Positions 45,678 through 58,039 are shown, numbered from the stretch's first letter. The stretch is DNA of 64,000 bases from Quercus robur (GCF_932294415.1 NC_065535.1:81551862-81615861), one strand, 5' to 3'. Notes: generated by a model not told the origin, from the sequence alone. A program made the numbers and translations.

Positions 45678-46368
45678 AACTCACATAAGCTAATAGACTT
45701 TCTTTTTTTTTGAAAAATTAATTCAACAGTTATATATAAAAAATAAAAATAAAAAGATACAACCATCTTTTATTTGACAAAATGATATTCTTATAAAGTT
45801 ATTTTAAAAGTTAACCAAAATTCAAAAAATATATAAAATAAACATTTTTAAATGCATCTGGCCCAAGCAAGACTCAACAAATCTTGGACGACATCTTGTC
45901 CTAGAGAACGCCTTGGCATGCACATTGTCCTCCACAAATTATCTTTTTTTTTTTATGTCCCATAAAAGTTTATATACATAAATTGGCAATTTTATTTAAA
46001 GTAGTTATCATAGGCTCACCACAATTTCTAATATAAATATTTTGCCATGATAATTTAGGAATGATGTGAAATTTTTGTGTCCTTATCATTACTCAAAAGA
46101 AACTGTTTAGAATAATATGCTATGTTTACAACATTTTCACAATAAATTATTAATGATAATTTGTCATTGATAGGTAAAAGAAAATGATATCAGTAGTGAA
46201 CTCAAATTAGAACTAATAATAGATTATTGCCTAAGATTTGTAATGAAATTTTTATGAAAAATATTATTGATGTAACATTATTGAAAGACAAAAAAGGGGA
46301 AATAGTAAAATGTAGGTACTGTCTACTCATTTCTTTGTTTTTATTTATTTATTTTTGAATCTTTGTAG

Positions 46369-46406
<38 letters not shown>

Positions 46407-47245
46407 TTGTTAACAACAACAATTTTAAGTTTTGTAAAAAAATAATTAAATTTCAAAAGGGTTCTCTAAATCATTTTTTACTAGCAATAAACACAATATA
46501 ATAATAAAAAATGTATATATCTAAAAAAAATTAAACAAAAGTTATATATATAAAAAATAAAAATAAATAAATAAAAGATGAACAACTCACGTATGAACAA
46601 GAAACTCATTAAAAAAACTTTTTTTTTTACATCTAAACAAATTAGAAGAATAAATTTTAAATAAAAAATATTATTTAATTAAATTTAAATATATAAGCCT
46701 CAATTTAAACATCGCATTATGCCCCAAAATTCCTTGGGCTGCGCCTGACCAGCATGAAGCCAGGAGAGAGACAAAGAAAAAAAAATTCTAAATTATTAGA
46801 ATGGAGTAAAATATGTTATTCAAAACATTTCTATAAGTCTGAAAGAGTGTTAAACACGTCTTTTTCTTTCTTTTTTATTTCCGCATTTCACTACCTACGA
46901 TCTGAGTACTACATATTAGAGCACTAGGATTTTCATTTTTATTTTTATTTTTTAAAATAAAGGATACATCTTTTTTTTTTTTTTTTTTTTTTGAGAAGGG
47001 AATAAAGGATACATCTAAACTGCCAAACATCTGTAGAAATATAGAAAACATAGTTACATGTTATTTACATAGGCAATGCTTCATAAATAAATATATATAT
47101 ATATATATGATAATATTGAGTTGACAAACTTGCACTCGTTCTTGTTGCTGACTCAAATTTTAACGTGACAGTCAATGATTTGCCACACCAACATTTTTTA
47201 ATCTAAAAAGTTTCTCCAGTTACATAAGTGATGGTATTAATTTAG
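45678..47245. other. Spacer between the SOUL tandem copies
   Basis: Up to about 45950 it still matches the far end of copy B (CATCTGGCCCAMGCAAGACT and AACAAATCTTGGA, near 57920-57955). The rest is AT-rich with a (TA)n stretch near 46374-46403 and a tail-only scar at 46956-47015. No gene seen. Confidence 0.5.
46956..47015. repeat. Tail-only retroposon scar
   Basis: Exact 15-bp copies of AATAAAGGATACATC flank a T-run plus GAGAAGGG; the sense insert is CCCTTCTC(A)n, matching the SINE 3' end. Confidence 0.65.
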
Positions 47246-47311
47246 CAAAGATTCACACACTCTACAGAAAAGCAAGTTACACACACTATTTGAATTTTGA
47301 ACCCCAAACAA

Positions 47312-49913
47312 ATGGCCAATACCAAACTCTCCCATCAAACTTTCAGTCCAATCCCTGCCGTCCATGTCACCTCCCGCCGACTGAGCCCCACCACCACCAG
47401 ACTTCACCTCCAATTTTTCAAAAACAAAAGCTTAGCTCTTAAACTTAAAGCAGACCAAAAAAGCTTCGAATGGGCCATTGGACTTAGCCTAGTGGACCAA
47501 ACGGTCAATGCGGAACGGTTAGTGGGTTTTTTATACGATGATCTTCCACATGTCTTTGATGATCAGGGGATTGATCGGACGGCGTACGATGAGCTTTTGA
47601 AATTCAGGGACCCAATTACCAAGCTTGACACTCTAAGTGGGTTCCTGTTTAACATTGCTCTCTTGAAGACACTCTTCAGGCCTGAGTTACAGTTGCACTG
47701 GGTCAAACAGGTTTGCTTCACTATGATTCTTGTTTTAGTTTTTGTTAAAAATAAAGTTAATGGGCGCGTTGACTTAATGGGATTGTTTGTAAAGAAATTA
47801 TATGAGTACTTTTTTTTTTATATATAAATTATATGAGTACTTTTGTAGTGCGGACAACAATGAAGATGATGTAGCCTGAATTTTGATTCTGTTAATCCGT
47901 ACTTTTGAATGTGATTTGATGTTTTAATAATGATTTGGTGTGTCTTAGTGCCTCTCATGATGTTGACTACAAAACTTTAACGTTGGCTACCTAAGTTCAG
48001 GAGAGTTCTGTTGATTGATGTTTAGAGCACAATGGTTAGCAATTATAGTAAGAACAAAGTTTCTCTCCAAACTAGTTTGGAGAGAAACTATTCAAACTTC
48101 TCATATATCTCTTTTTTGGGTGTGAATTTTGAAAATCTAACCGTTGAATTTCATGTTCCTTATGTTCTTAACATGTATATCAAATTTCGTTCAAATCGGA
48201 TGTTATTTACTATTCGATCAATAAACTTATTTGTTATACATAATTTTAAATCACAAAAACTTGAAATTTTAATATTTGTTTGATGACATAGCAATTGATT
48301 TTTGAATTTCTTGAAATTTTGCAAACATGAAGGATAGAATAAGAACATACAATCTAACGGTTAGTTTTTCAAAATTCACAGTCAATATAAAAATATACAA
48401 GGAGTTTGAAGAGTTTCTCTCCAAACTAGTTTGGAGAGAAACTTTTTTCTTATAGTAATTAACGGTAGAGCTAAGCGATACATGGGAATAGATAAATATT
48501 AGGTTAAAATGTAAAATTTACTTTTTAACTCCCTTTAGATTTTATTTCAGTTTTTTAACTTTGCTTTCATTTATTTTAGTCTTCTAAGTTTTAGATTTAT
48601 TCAATTAAGGCATTTCCGTTAATTTTTGTTAAAATTTTTTGAAAAAAAAAATCTGAAAAATATTTTTCAATCATTATTTGAATTTTTTTAATTTAAAAAA
48701 TTTGAAGAAAAATTTATAAAATTAAAAAATTAACCACAACATATAACAAAAGTTGATAGAAAAGCCTTAATTGAATAAACTTGAAAGTTAGAGGACTGAA
48801 ATAAACAAAAGCAAAGTTAGAGGATTGAAATGAAATATGAAGAAACTTAGAGGGTTAGTTTTGCATTTTACTCTAAATATTATGTAATGGGCCATGTAAT
48901 ATATAAAACATAAAAATTATTTCAAGTATTGTTTATATAAGAAAAAAAGATTTCTACAAATATTTTTTTATTTTTATCTCTACAAATATATCATTCTATT
49001 ATTTTTTTGTGTGTTTGATTAATATTTTTTAAGGTGAATTATATGCTTCTAACTTCTGTTGCAGTGTGTTATATTTACCTAATATACAACTAAACTTTTT
49101 AAGTTTCAAATTTATTATTCAAATTTCTCAACTCTTAAGGAATAAGGAGATTATCATAATAATCAAAACTCATCACAAAATTACTATATTATCTTAACCA
49201 AAATTAAAATAAAATCAAAAGAATAAAATATATACTTTATAATTATTTATTACTCGAACAATAGGTAGGCAAATTCAAATTCATAGCCAGGTAGATTGTG
49301 TTTTGATATAAACTTAAATTCTTATTGAGAAAAAAAAAATTAAGTATTAAGCCAAGCTAAAATTCAACCAATGATATAAAAAGGAGAGAGAAGACTTTGT
49401 GATGGGAAATTAAAAAAAAAAAAAACACACACACACACACAATACTGAAATACATATTAAAAAAAAACCATCAACCTTAATTAGAGTTATAAGAAAGAAC
49501 CAAAAAATAAAAAGTTATAAAAATGAATAAAAATACACTAAAAGAAAGTATAAAGAGAGAGTACTTACAATTTTGTGTGAAAAAAATATTGACTGAATGG
49601 TAGAAATAATATCAAATTTATGCAAAATAAAATGAGAACAAGAAGAGTTAAAATATAAGAAAGAGAAAATAATGAAGGAGGTGTAATATAAAAGTAGAGA
49701 GTAATGGGGAGATAAAAAGGTGAAGATGAGGAAAAAGGTGTGGACTGACAGAAAAAAGAAGAGTTTTTTTTTTTTAGAATAGAGAGAAGAAAAGTTTAAA
49801 AAGAAAAAAGGAGATGTAGAAAATAAGTAGATGATGTAGCCACTAAACAAAAGTGCAACAATAATAAATACTAAGTTTTAGCTTTTAGATATAATATATA
49901 TATATATATATAT

Positions 49914-49947
<34 letters not shown>

Positions 49948-52900
49948 GTGTATGACTGGTTATAGGAATCTTTTTTCTGTATTAATCTTAGTTTTTAGTT
50001 CTCTCTTTTTTTAATGCTTTCTTTTTGGAATTTTTGCGAGTAAACCACTACTTCTTGTTTTCTGGAATTGCTCTTTTCTTCACCTTCTTTGGCACTATGC
50101 ATTTGTAAGAAGAAATTAACTCTCTGATTTTTGATCCCACGCCAATGGGTTTGCATTTGTTGTTGTTGTTGTTGTTGTTTGATCTATTAATGGTCATCAA
50201 TTGATTAATTTCACATTGAATTAAGTCCTTAAATTTTCTCACAAACACCAAGTAATCAAATGTAACTCTATTTTTTCATGTGGACTTCAAGAATCAGTAT
50301 AATTACGAATGCAACATATGACTTGGTCAATTACTCTGCTTTGGCATAACCTTTTTGTGCATTTTCAAGGAGTTAGTTTAGTATGAACGGTGACTGTAAA
50401 TTCCAATAGGAGATCACATTATGAAATTACTGTAGACAGGACTGATTGAGTTGCTATAGACAGGACCTTATGAAATTACTACAAGGTGGACTGCGATCAT
50501 GAAGTTTATCCTTCTGCCATGGAACCCAGAATTGGTCATTACGGGAACCTCTATCATGGGTATCAACCCAGAGACAGGAAAGTTTTGCAGCCATGTGGTA
50601 AGGTTAATTCCTCTTACCATATGAGAGAAGAACAGAATGTATGGCAAATAAAAAATGTTAGTAATAATAATATTCTTGTAAACTGTAGGATTTTTGGGAT
50701 TCCATAAAGAAAAATGACTACTTTTCTCTAGAAGGTTTGTGGGATGTGTTAAAGCAGGTACTGGCACTGTCATTACTTTAAATGACATGAGATGATCATC
50801 TTTGTGTTTGTGTAATTTAATGCCCCTTCTGATGTGGAGACTGGAACTCTTGCAGCTGCAGATATACAAAACTCCAGACTTGGAATCACCCAAATATCAG
50901 ATACTGAAAAGAACTGCTAACTATGAGGTTTCTCAATCTTTTCTTAAAGAAATTGTTTCCGCATTTAGTCATTTACCAACTTATGCCTCTGCTGCTACTG
51001 TATTGATTTTAATTATCATTACCGACAAATGACTCATGATATCAGTGTTTACAATGATATTCATGAGCTTACTATATATACAGGAATGTCCAGAAACTAT
51101 ATGAGTTCACAAGATTTTCAAATGATTCTACAGGTGAGAAAGTACACACCATTTATAGTGGTAGAAGCAAATGGAGACAAATTAGCTGGGTCAACTGGCT
51201 TTAATGATGTTACCGGGTGAGTGTCTTTAAGAATCCAATTCAGTTGTGCTATTGTGTTGTTGCTCTCTTGGATAACACATGATAATTCATCTCTCTAGGT
51301 ACATATTTGGAAAGAATTCCAGATCAGAGAAGATACCAATGACTACTCCTCTCTTCACGCAGGCATTTGATGCTGAACTTTCCAAAGTATCCATCCAAGT
51401 TGTTCTTCCATTGGAGAAATATATAAGTAGGTGAGGCTCATCACTTTTATTGGACTCTAAATACCAAAGAAAAAAAAAAGGATTTTGGTATCTGAATTTG
51501 TTTTAAAACAATGCAACTGGATGCATTTCATTAGTTAGACAGTAGCAAAGAGATATGATCATTTCAAAATTATTTCATTAAATCTATTCAATAATGTAAG
51601 CAGTTCAGCACTAAGCATGTATCTCTGCCCAGTTTACCAGATCCTAATCAAGAAACAATTAGCATGAGAAAGGTAGAAGGAGGTATTGTTGCAGTTTTGA
51701 AGTTCAGTGGAAGAGCTACTGAAGATGTTGTTCGAGAGAAAGAAAAAGCACTTCGCTCTTCTCTTATAAATGATGGCCTCAAAACAAAGACAGGTTGTTT
51801 GCTTGCACAATACAATGATCCAGGCCGAACATGGAGCTTTGAAATGGTATGATATGGTATCCTAACATTACTTCCTCTATTTTGTCCCGGTATATTATTT
51901 AAAAATTATTTCAACCATTTAGATAACCTGAAATATGATTAATTACATTAGTTCCACATGGAATAAAATTAATAAAGAAGCGCAGCTAAGAAACTAGATG
52001 GGGGGCATGGGGCTAGAATGGTGGTAGTTAGATTCAAAAAAAAAAAATTATTTCCTTCTTCTGTTTGGCAACCAAGCACAGCGTAAGGAAATCCTTATAA
52101 TATGTAAAGGCCATCATAAGAGCTTTAATTCTTATAGAAGAAAATGCCTCTGTCCATTTGAAGCTTCATAGAAGCCATCCATCCACCCAAGGAACTTTAA
52201 AATGGATTTGAGCTCCTGTCAGCTACTTGAATGAAATATTAACTCGATTAAGAAGTCTGGATATTGGTTGTAGCTATGATATCTACAAATAGAGCATTCC
52301 AAACTCTTTTATTGAGGGAGGAAATAGAAGTGTAGAATGATGACAAATATAGATGAATTCATGTTCTAAGTTAACTTGAGTACCATTTTGTTTCAAGAAT
52401 GATGGAAAAACTTGTGTTGATATCCACTTACCACATTTTTTATATTGGAATTCTGAATCTCCTATGCTAGTGATCTTCGCAGCTTCATTCTTATGCTTCA
52501 TTTTTCTAAGTGTAGTAGGCTTGATCTTATTCCTTTCTGTAAATAGGCCAGTTTTTCTGCTATATGTTTCAATTAATGCAATCTAACATTCAACCAAATT
52601 CAAGACTAATCAATTATTCTTCCATGCAAATATCATTACCTCTGATGTTTATTATGATGTCAGATAGAAGTCAGTTTTGTTTTGCTGCTCTTAGGCATGA
52701 GCATAAATTGTTAGCCCGTCAAGGGCAAATACTCTTAGATTACCTGGTAATTGGTTTTGGCGAGTGGGTTTAGCTTCGTGTAGGTTTTACTGGCCAAAGG
52801 TTAGTCCAAAGGACTCTTCTTTAAAAAGGTTCCCTATGTTAAAAAAAATTTCCCTTAGTTTGTTAAACCAGCTATGTTAATGCCACGGCTAGTTTTATAA

Positions 52901-53079
52901 AATTGTCTTTCATTAACATTTATTAGTTGCTTACCCCTATGAAAAATGATTACTCAGTTTTTGTCTATTTCCCAATTCCCATACCAATTACTGACACTAC
53001 TTTATGTAATTTTTGGTGTTTGGTTGCATTGAAGAGAAATGAGGTTCTGATATGGCTTGAGGAGTTCTCTTTGGATTAG
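47312..53079 (+). CDS. SOUL heme-binding family protein with DUF2358, copy B (eight exons)
   Basis: Exons: 47312-47710, 50460-50597, 50689-50757, 50856-50927, 51134-51216, 51299-51430, 51633-51846, 53035-53079. They join to 383 residues with no stop, all introns are GT-AG, and every exon after the first has the same length as in copy A. The same domains are present: a transit-like N-terminus, DUF2358 and SOUL. Differences include an N-terminal deletion of eight residues around SPPKSTVDV and coding changes such as TMIMKF to TAIMKF, LEKDIS to LEKYIS, CLFARY to CLLAQY and RSFVM to WSFEM. Intron 1 grew from 940 to 2749 bp by insertion of two MITEs and other AT-rich sequence. Both copies look functional. 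Whether both are transcribed cannot be judged here. The upstream TTG at 47297 is not used as start. Confidence 0.86.
48052..48449. mobile_element. Mutator-like MITE in intron 1 of SOUL copy B, 398 bp
   Basis: Flanked by the exact 9-bp duplication TTATAGTAA (48043-48051, 48450-48458). Ends GAACAAAGTTTCTCTCC and, inverted, GAAAAAAGTTTCTCTCC; the arms stay alike for about 95 bp, to CTAACCGTT. Each arm carries a perfect 32-bp palindrome (48058-48089 and 48412-48443). The empty site is in copy A near 38383-38395 (GCAATTATAATAATG). Confidence 0.88.
48502..48873. mobile_element. Mutator-like MITE in intron 1 of SOUL copy B, 372 bp
   Basis: Flanked by the 9-bp duplication TAAATATTA (48493-48501, 48874-48882). 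Ends GGTTAAAATGTAAAATTTAC and, inverted, GAGTAAAATGCAAAACTAAC. Long arms with TTCAATTAAGGC on both sides. Confidence 0.82.
49893..49946. repeat. (TA)n-(GATA)n compound microsatellite
   Basis: About 24 bp of TA followed by about eight GATA units, in intron 1 of SOUL copy B. Confidence 0.9.
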
Positions 53080-53534
53080 TGAATTAAACGTGGCCACCCT
53101 TTGATCTGCACTTCAGGTTGATCATTCTTGCCCTTTTTTTTATTTTGGCATGAATTTATCTGGATGAATTGTAATGAAGGAAACAATATAGGCGTAGCTT
53201 AACATTATTATAGTTACCCTTCAGCAACCACAGTGTTCTGCATCTTCTCGTTGGGTTCATTATGATCTCAGTTTTCCATTTACTATCTAATGAAATAAAC
53301 ACTATTGTACTTGTAATTCCCTCTAAGATCTGCCAGTTTCCAAACCATGGCAGCGTTCTCCATTGCTATGTGTTATACGCTGTATCATTATTGGACACTA
53401 AAAACTAAATACTTCTTTTACCGGTAGGATTTGGAATAATCCAAAGATAAAAATCACATTTCTTCTCTGTGGAGTAGGAAATATTTCTTGCTTTTAATTT
53501 TGAGCTTGACTTTGTTGTTTCCTTTAGCACTCTA

Positions 53535-53922
53535 AGAGCATCTTTAATAATCTATGCAAAAGCAAAATATTCTCTATAATAGAGAATGAGACCAAAAAAA
53601 AGCCACTCCAATGGATTCTCTATACCCAAAAATTATTTTGGCTCATGAACAGTAGCTCATCAAGTCTGATGGGCTACTGTTCATTCTTCAAATTTTTTTT
53701 TTATTATAATAATCAGGTGTTGAATAAAAAAATATTAGAAGATGTGTAGTTGTTTAAAAAAAGAATAAATAATGAATGAAGAAATAATATTTAAATGAGA
53801 TAGAGAGTGGGATAGAGAATCTGTTGAAAAATGTATTTGAAAAACTAGGTAAATAAAAAATAAAAGTCATTGTTCATTCTCCAAACAGTACAAAAATTTG
53901 ATGAATTTACTGAAGATGCTCT
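53535..53922. mobile_element. AGAGCATC-family MITE, 388 bp
   Basis: Ends AGAGCATCTTTAATAATC and, inverted, AGAGCATCTTCAGTAAATTC. Subterminal GAACAGTAGC/GCTACTGTTC and GTTCATTCTYCAAA repeats. Not present at the matching place of SOUL copy A. Confidence 0.65.
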
Positions 53923-54169
53923 GCCTAGCTACAGGCCACACCTACGCCGATATCCAAGGGGCAACTAAAACTAGCTTTTTTATTTTCTAGACAATGTTCC
54001 AAAATCTTCCAATGTGGAATGAATAAAGACTAGAATCTTGTTTCTATTCCGATGAGTCTCCAACTATTGACAACACAGTCTCACCCAACACTTGGGTTTA
54101 CCTCAAGCACACGTTGCATATCTGGTACAGTCGGTTGGTTTACCAAATAAATCATAAATGCATGTACTA

Positions 54170-54456
54170 AGAGCATCCACAGCAGCTGTGTTAAAATTTA
54201 TGTCATATTGTCATACCAAAGACCTACTTTATTATTTTACCACATCATTTTACAACGTCTCATTTATCAGATGTTTCATCATTCAATTCTATACATTAAA
54301 ATAATATTTACTACACATTAAAATAATATATTATCTCCTCCGTATCATCACCATCAACAACAACAACTCACACCCGCAGATCAACCGCCACAACCCACAA
54401 CCATCGGCCACCCCCATAGATCAACCACCACCACCAATATCAGCCACTACTACCAC

Positions 54457-54487
<31 letters not shown>

Positions 54488-54567
54488 AAACAAACACTAC
54501 ACAGCCACAAACCACTGGCCACCCCCACAGATCAACCACCACCATCAATATCAGCCACTGCTACAAC

Positions 54568-54598
<31 letters not shown>

Positions 54599-55320
54599 AA
54601 ACAAACACTACACAACCACAACCACCTGCCACCCCCACAGATCAACCACCAACTAAGCCACAAATCACATTTCACACAACCCAAACACATGAAATCTAGC
54701 AAACAACTACCATGATGCCCACGCCAATGACCAACAGATCTCCTAGCCGATGACCCATGCCGGTCAGAGACCCACGAACCCACCAAATCACAAAATCAAA
54801 TCACCCCACTGAAATCAAACCACAAAACCCACCAAAATCATATCACACTTGCCGAACCACCATCACCCAAACCCACAAAATCAACCCAGAATCACACTTG
54901 TCGAATAACCGAACCATGAAATCAACCTAGACCCATGAAATCATGAACAAGGACGATCCACCACCACCCACGAAATCAACTCGGCCCACAAAGAAAGATC
55001 AACAATCAAAGAAAGAAAGGGAGAGTTAGAAAGAAAGAGAAAGAGGAGACATGGACAGAGATGGAGAGGCAGAGAGAAAGAGAAAGAGAGAAGATAAAAG
55101 AATAAAGTGAAGAGAGAGGAGAGAGAAAAGAGAATAAAAAATTAATAAAACTTATACCATTTTCGTCTGTACCGTTGCAAATTTGCAACGGTACTGTTCA
55201 TATGTGGCATAATTTTTGACATTTGGAACATATGATAAAGCTCCATTTTTGTGTTTGGTGTGCCAAATGTGCCAAAAATTTGGCATTTGGCACATTTAGC
55301 ACATCTAATGCGGGTGCTCT
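54170..55320. mobile_element. AGAGCATCC-family TIR element, 1.15 kb
   Basis: Ends AGAGCATCCACAGCAGC and, inverted, AGAGCACCCGCATTAGATG. Near the right end, CCGTTGCAAATTTGCAACGG is a perfect palindrome. The interior is CCACAACC-rich, then GA-rich, as in 23629-24734 and 36212-37200. A unit of about 120 bp carrying an A-run of about 26 is tandemly doubled (about 54420-54660). Absent from SOUL copy A. Confidence 0.65.
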
Positions 55321-56151
55321 AATACTATAGTGCATGTGAACTGTGAAATTTTTACTACTAAATTTTCAAGCTTTCCAGGATTCCACTTTATTATAACTGT
55401 GGTTCCTCTCCTAGCATTCTATCTTTCCTTCTCTAAATATAAAATACTATATGCAGATGTTTGGATGGGTTTTTTCTTCACTTTTTTAACAAGAAGGTCT
55501 CAGTTAAAAAATATTGTTGAAAAAAAAAAAGACATTTACAAATTAAGTTACAAAACTCTTGGCTTTAATTGATTAATTTATATTTAAAAAAAGAATAGCA
55601 ATACGACAGATATTTTATGAAGTTTCTAATCAAATTTAAAAAAGAGGGATGCTACAGCCACAACTATTTTACAATATTTTTACAAAATGTTGATATAGTA
55701 AATTTTTTATTAGTTTTCATCTAGGTCCACAATTAATATCATTTTTTTATTTACTAATAATCAACCACCACATTAGCAGTTTGTAAAAATTTTCGTAAAA
55801 TGGTTTGTATCTCTAGCATTATTCTTTAAAAAATAATAATTAAAAAGTTGTACATAAAAAAAAATGTATTAATTAAATAACTTTTAGGAAAAAAAAATGA
55901 AATGCGCAATAATCTTTCTCCCTCTTTCTTTTGAAATTTTATTGGCTTGTTTAAATATTGTTAATCTCACTTAATTATTAATGTTTCTTTGCATTAATTC
56001 TTGATCTGCATTGTGGGCCAAAAGAAACGGAGATACGGAGTGGATAAACAGCTTAGCACATGGACACATGGAGGAATCTTACAGCCATGTGGGAGAATGA
56101 GATTCATCATGTGACCAAGCCGCACCTCATGAACTCTGAAAATGATAACAA

Positions 56152-56322
56152 GAATTAACTTTCTAAGTGGGCCAACCCAAATTTACAGTAAATAATTCCA
56201 AACTTTTTTTGGTTAATGTTTGGAATTATTTACTGTAAATTTGGGTTGGCCCAAACATTAACCAAAAAAAGTTTGGAATTATTTACTGTAAATTTGGGTT
56301 GGCCCACTTAGAAAGTTAATTC
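56152..56322. repeat. Perfect 72-bp inverted repeat with 27-nt loop
   Basis: Left arm 56152-56223 is the exact reverse complement of right arm 56251-56322. The loop (56224-56250) is itself another inverse copy of part of the left arm. Copy A at about 42947-43005 has only the simple, unrearranged sequence. Confidence 0.93.
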
Positions 56323-56412
56323 CTATTATTTTGGTAAATAATTCCAAACTTTAGCATAAGACTTTTAATGCAATATTCCAATTTTTAATTGATATAATGA
56401 ATTAACATAAAT

Positions 56413-56542
56413 ACCACCAGGCCTTCTAGCCCAGGTGGTACCGGTCTCCTAGTGACCTAACAGTTCACGGGTTCTATCCCCTGCATAAACACTTACCCAG
56501 CACTAAAAAAAAATTTTAAAAAAAAAAAAAAAAAAAAAAAGA
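56413..56542 (+). repeat. tRNA-derived SINE with poly(A) tail
   Basis: A box TAGCCCAGGTG (56427-56437, matches TRGYNNANNNG), B-box-like GGTTCTATCCCC (56470-56481), the 3' part CTGCATAAACACTTACCC, then a long A tail. The B box differs from consensus at one base. The matching place of SOUL copy A (near 43035) lacks it. It is not a tRNA gene: no acceptor stem or 3' half is present. Confidence 0.75.
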
Positions 56543-56950
56543 CTACTTATTCAAATACCATACTCTAGAGTGTAAAATTTAAATTCTAAAACGTCAAAAT
56601 GTAAAATCTAAACATCTCTAAATTTTAAAAAGTAAAATCTATATTTTGAAACTTCAAGATAAAAAATCCAAATACTCTCAAATTTTAAAAATGTAATTTG
56701 CAATTTATCCAATTCTTTATTAGTTTGGTTACCAAACCGGTGTAATAATTTGAAAAGTGATTTATCATTATTACAGTTTGTTAAACATACTAAGCACTAA
56801 AATGATTTTCCATTAAACTATTTATTGCAAAAAAAATCTATAGCTAAAGCTCTACACAAACTGCATCTCAACAATCTCAAACTAGTAAGTCTATCTTTAG
56901 GTTTAAGTACTCATTCATTTATTACCTATGGTGTGAAACAAGATGTGACT

Positions 56951-57232
56951 TATTGTTCGTTTATTCATTATCTATGCCAAAGTTCTGAAAATACACCATT
57001 TTCTTTGCTTGCACCTTGTTGACAATAGAGCAGTATTTTTTTTTTTTTTTGCTACTTTTTTTTTTTTAATAATTCAATAGTGGATAGTTACAATCTTATT
57101 GTTCGTTTATTCATTATCTATGCCAAAGTTCTGAAAATACACCATTTTCTTTGCTTGCACCTTGTTGACAATAGAGCAGTATTTTTTTTTTTTTCTAATA
57201 ATTCAATAGTGGATAGTTACAATAGAAGAAGA
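56951..57232. repeat. Tandem duplication of about 150 bp
   Basis: Two units share TTATTGTTCGTTTATTCATT, ATGCCAAAGTTCTGAAAATA, CACCTTGTTGACAATAGAGC and AATTCAATAGTGGATAGTTA. SOUL copy A has one unit near 43540-43690. Confidence 0.85.
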
Positions 57233-57449
57233 GATTTAAACTCTGGATATTTTCACTGGAAATACTAAGAAGTGTCAGTTGAGTTACAAAGCTCATGACA
57301 AGAGTAACATCTATTGGTTATAATTGACATAAGAGGTTCAAATAACTCACACAAACTAATTAGACATTTATTTAATTTCAAAAATAAAGGCAAAATTATA
57401 TTATAAAATAAAAAAATTAAGATACAACCATCTTTTATTTGACAAAATG

Positions 57450-57850
57450 ATTTTTGTAGGGGGTCGGTTTGTTTGCACAAAAGCCAACGGACCCTTAGCC
57501 CATGGGGATGGGATAAAGAAAGAAAGGTTCAGGCCTAGTCCAAGATACCGAGAAGGGCTAACCAAGCACCATGAAAGAGCAAGGTCCAAGCCATCTTAGG
57601 GACCGTGGACTCCATCCCAACGATGGCCTTCACTGCAGTTTGGTTGCTAGCCGAGGAGGCACGACCTCAACACTCGACCGACGATGTAAGCAAGCAAGGA
57701 AAGAACCAATGGAGGGCTATAGTCCAACAGAAATATACCTGACAAACCAGAAGGGATAGCGCCTAAATCCAGCAAAAAAGAAATTAACCTATAAATTAAT
57801 TGTGCCGATCATTTACCCCATCCTTGATATTTTGATCCACACAATATTCT
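57450..57850. mobile_element. About 400-bp LTR- or TRIM-like insertion
   Basis: SOUL copy A runs straight from GACAAAATGAT into ATTCTTATAAAG (45777 onward). Copy B has about 400 bp of GC-richer sequence between them, beginning TGTAGGGGGTCGG and ending near GATCCACACA. TG...CA ends fit an LTR-type element. No target duplication was fixed and no coding part seen. Confidence 0.5.
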
Positions 57851-58039
57851 TATCAAAAAAAATTTAAGAGTTTACCAAAATTAAAAAATAAACAAAAAAT
57901 ATATTAAACATTTTTAAATGTATCTGGCCCACGCAAGACTCAACAAATCTTGGAGGACATCTTTGTCCTAGAGAACGCCTACGCCTTGGACTTGTAGTCC
58001 CTGAAATTTGTTTTGTTAGCTCTCTTCTACAATGGTATC

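Noticed and set aside
49515-49850. 111-residue Phe/Leu/Ser-rich frame in intron 1 of SOUL copy B
   Set aside because: Reverse of a purine-rich GAAA/AAGA stretch; no counterpart and no domain.
56427-56481. tRNA gene suggested by A and B boxes
   Set aside because: No cloverleaf, a mismatch in the B box and a poly(A) tail: a SINE.
57571-57759. Short frame in the copy B insertion
   Set aside because: Sits in a mobile insertion, with no recognisable protein feature.
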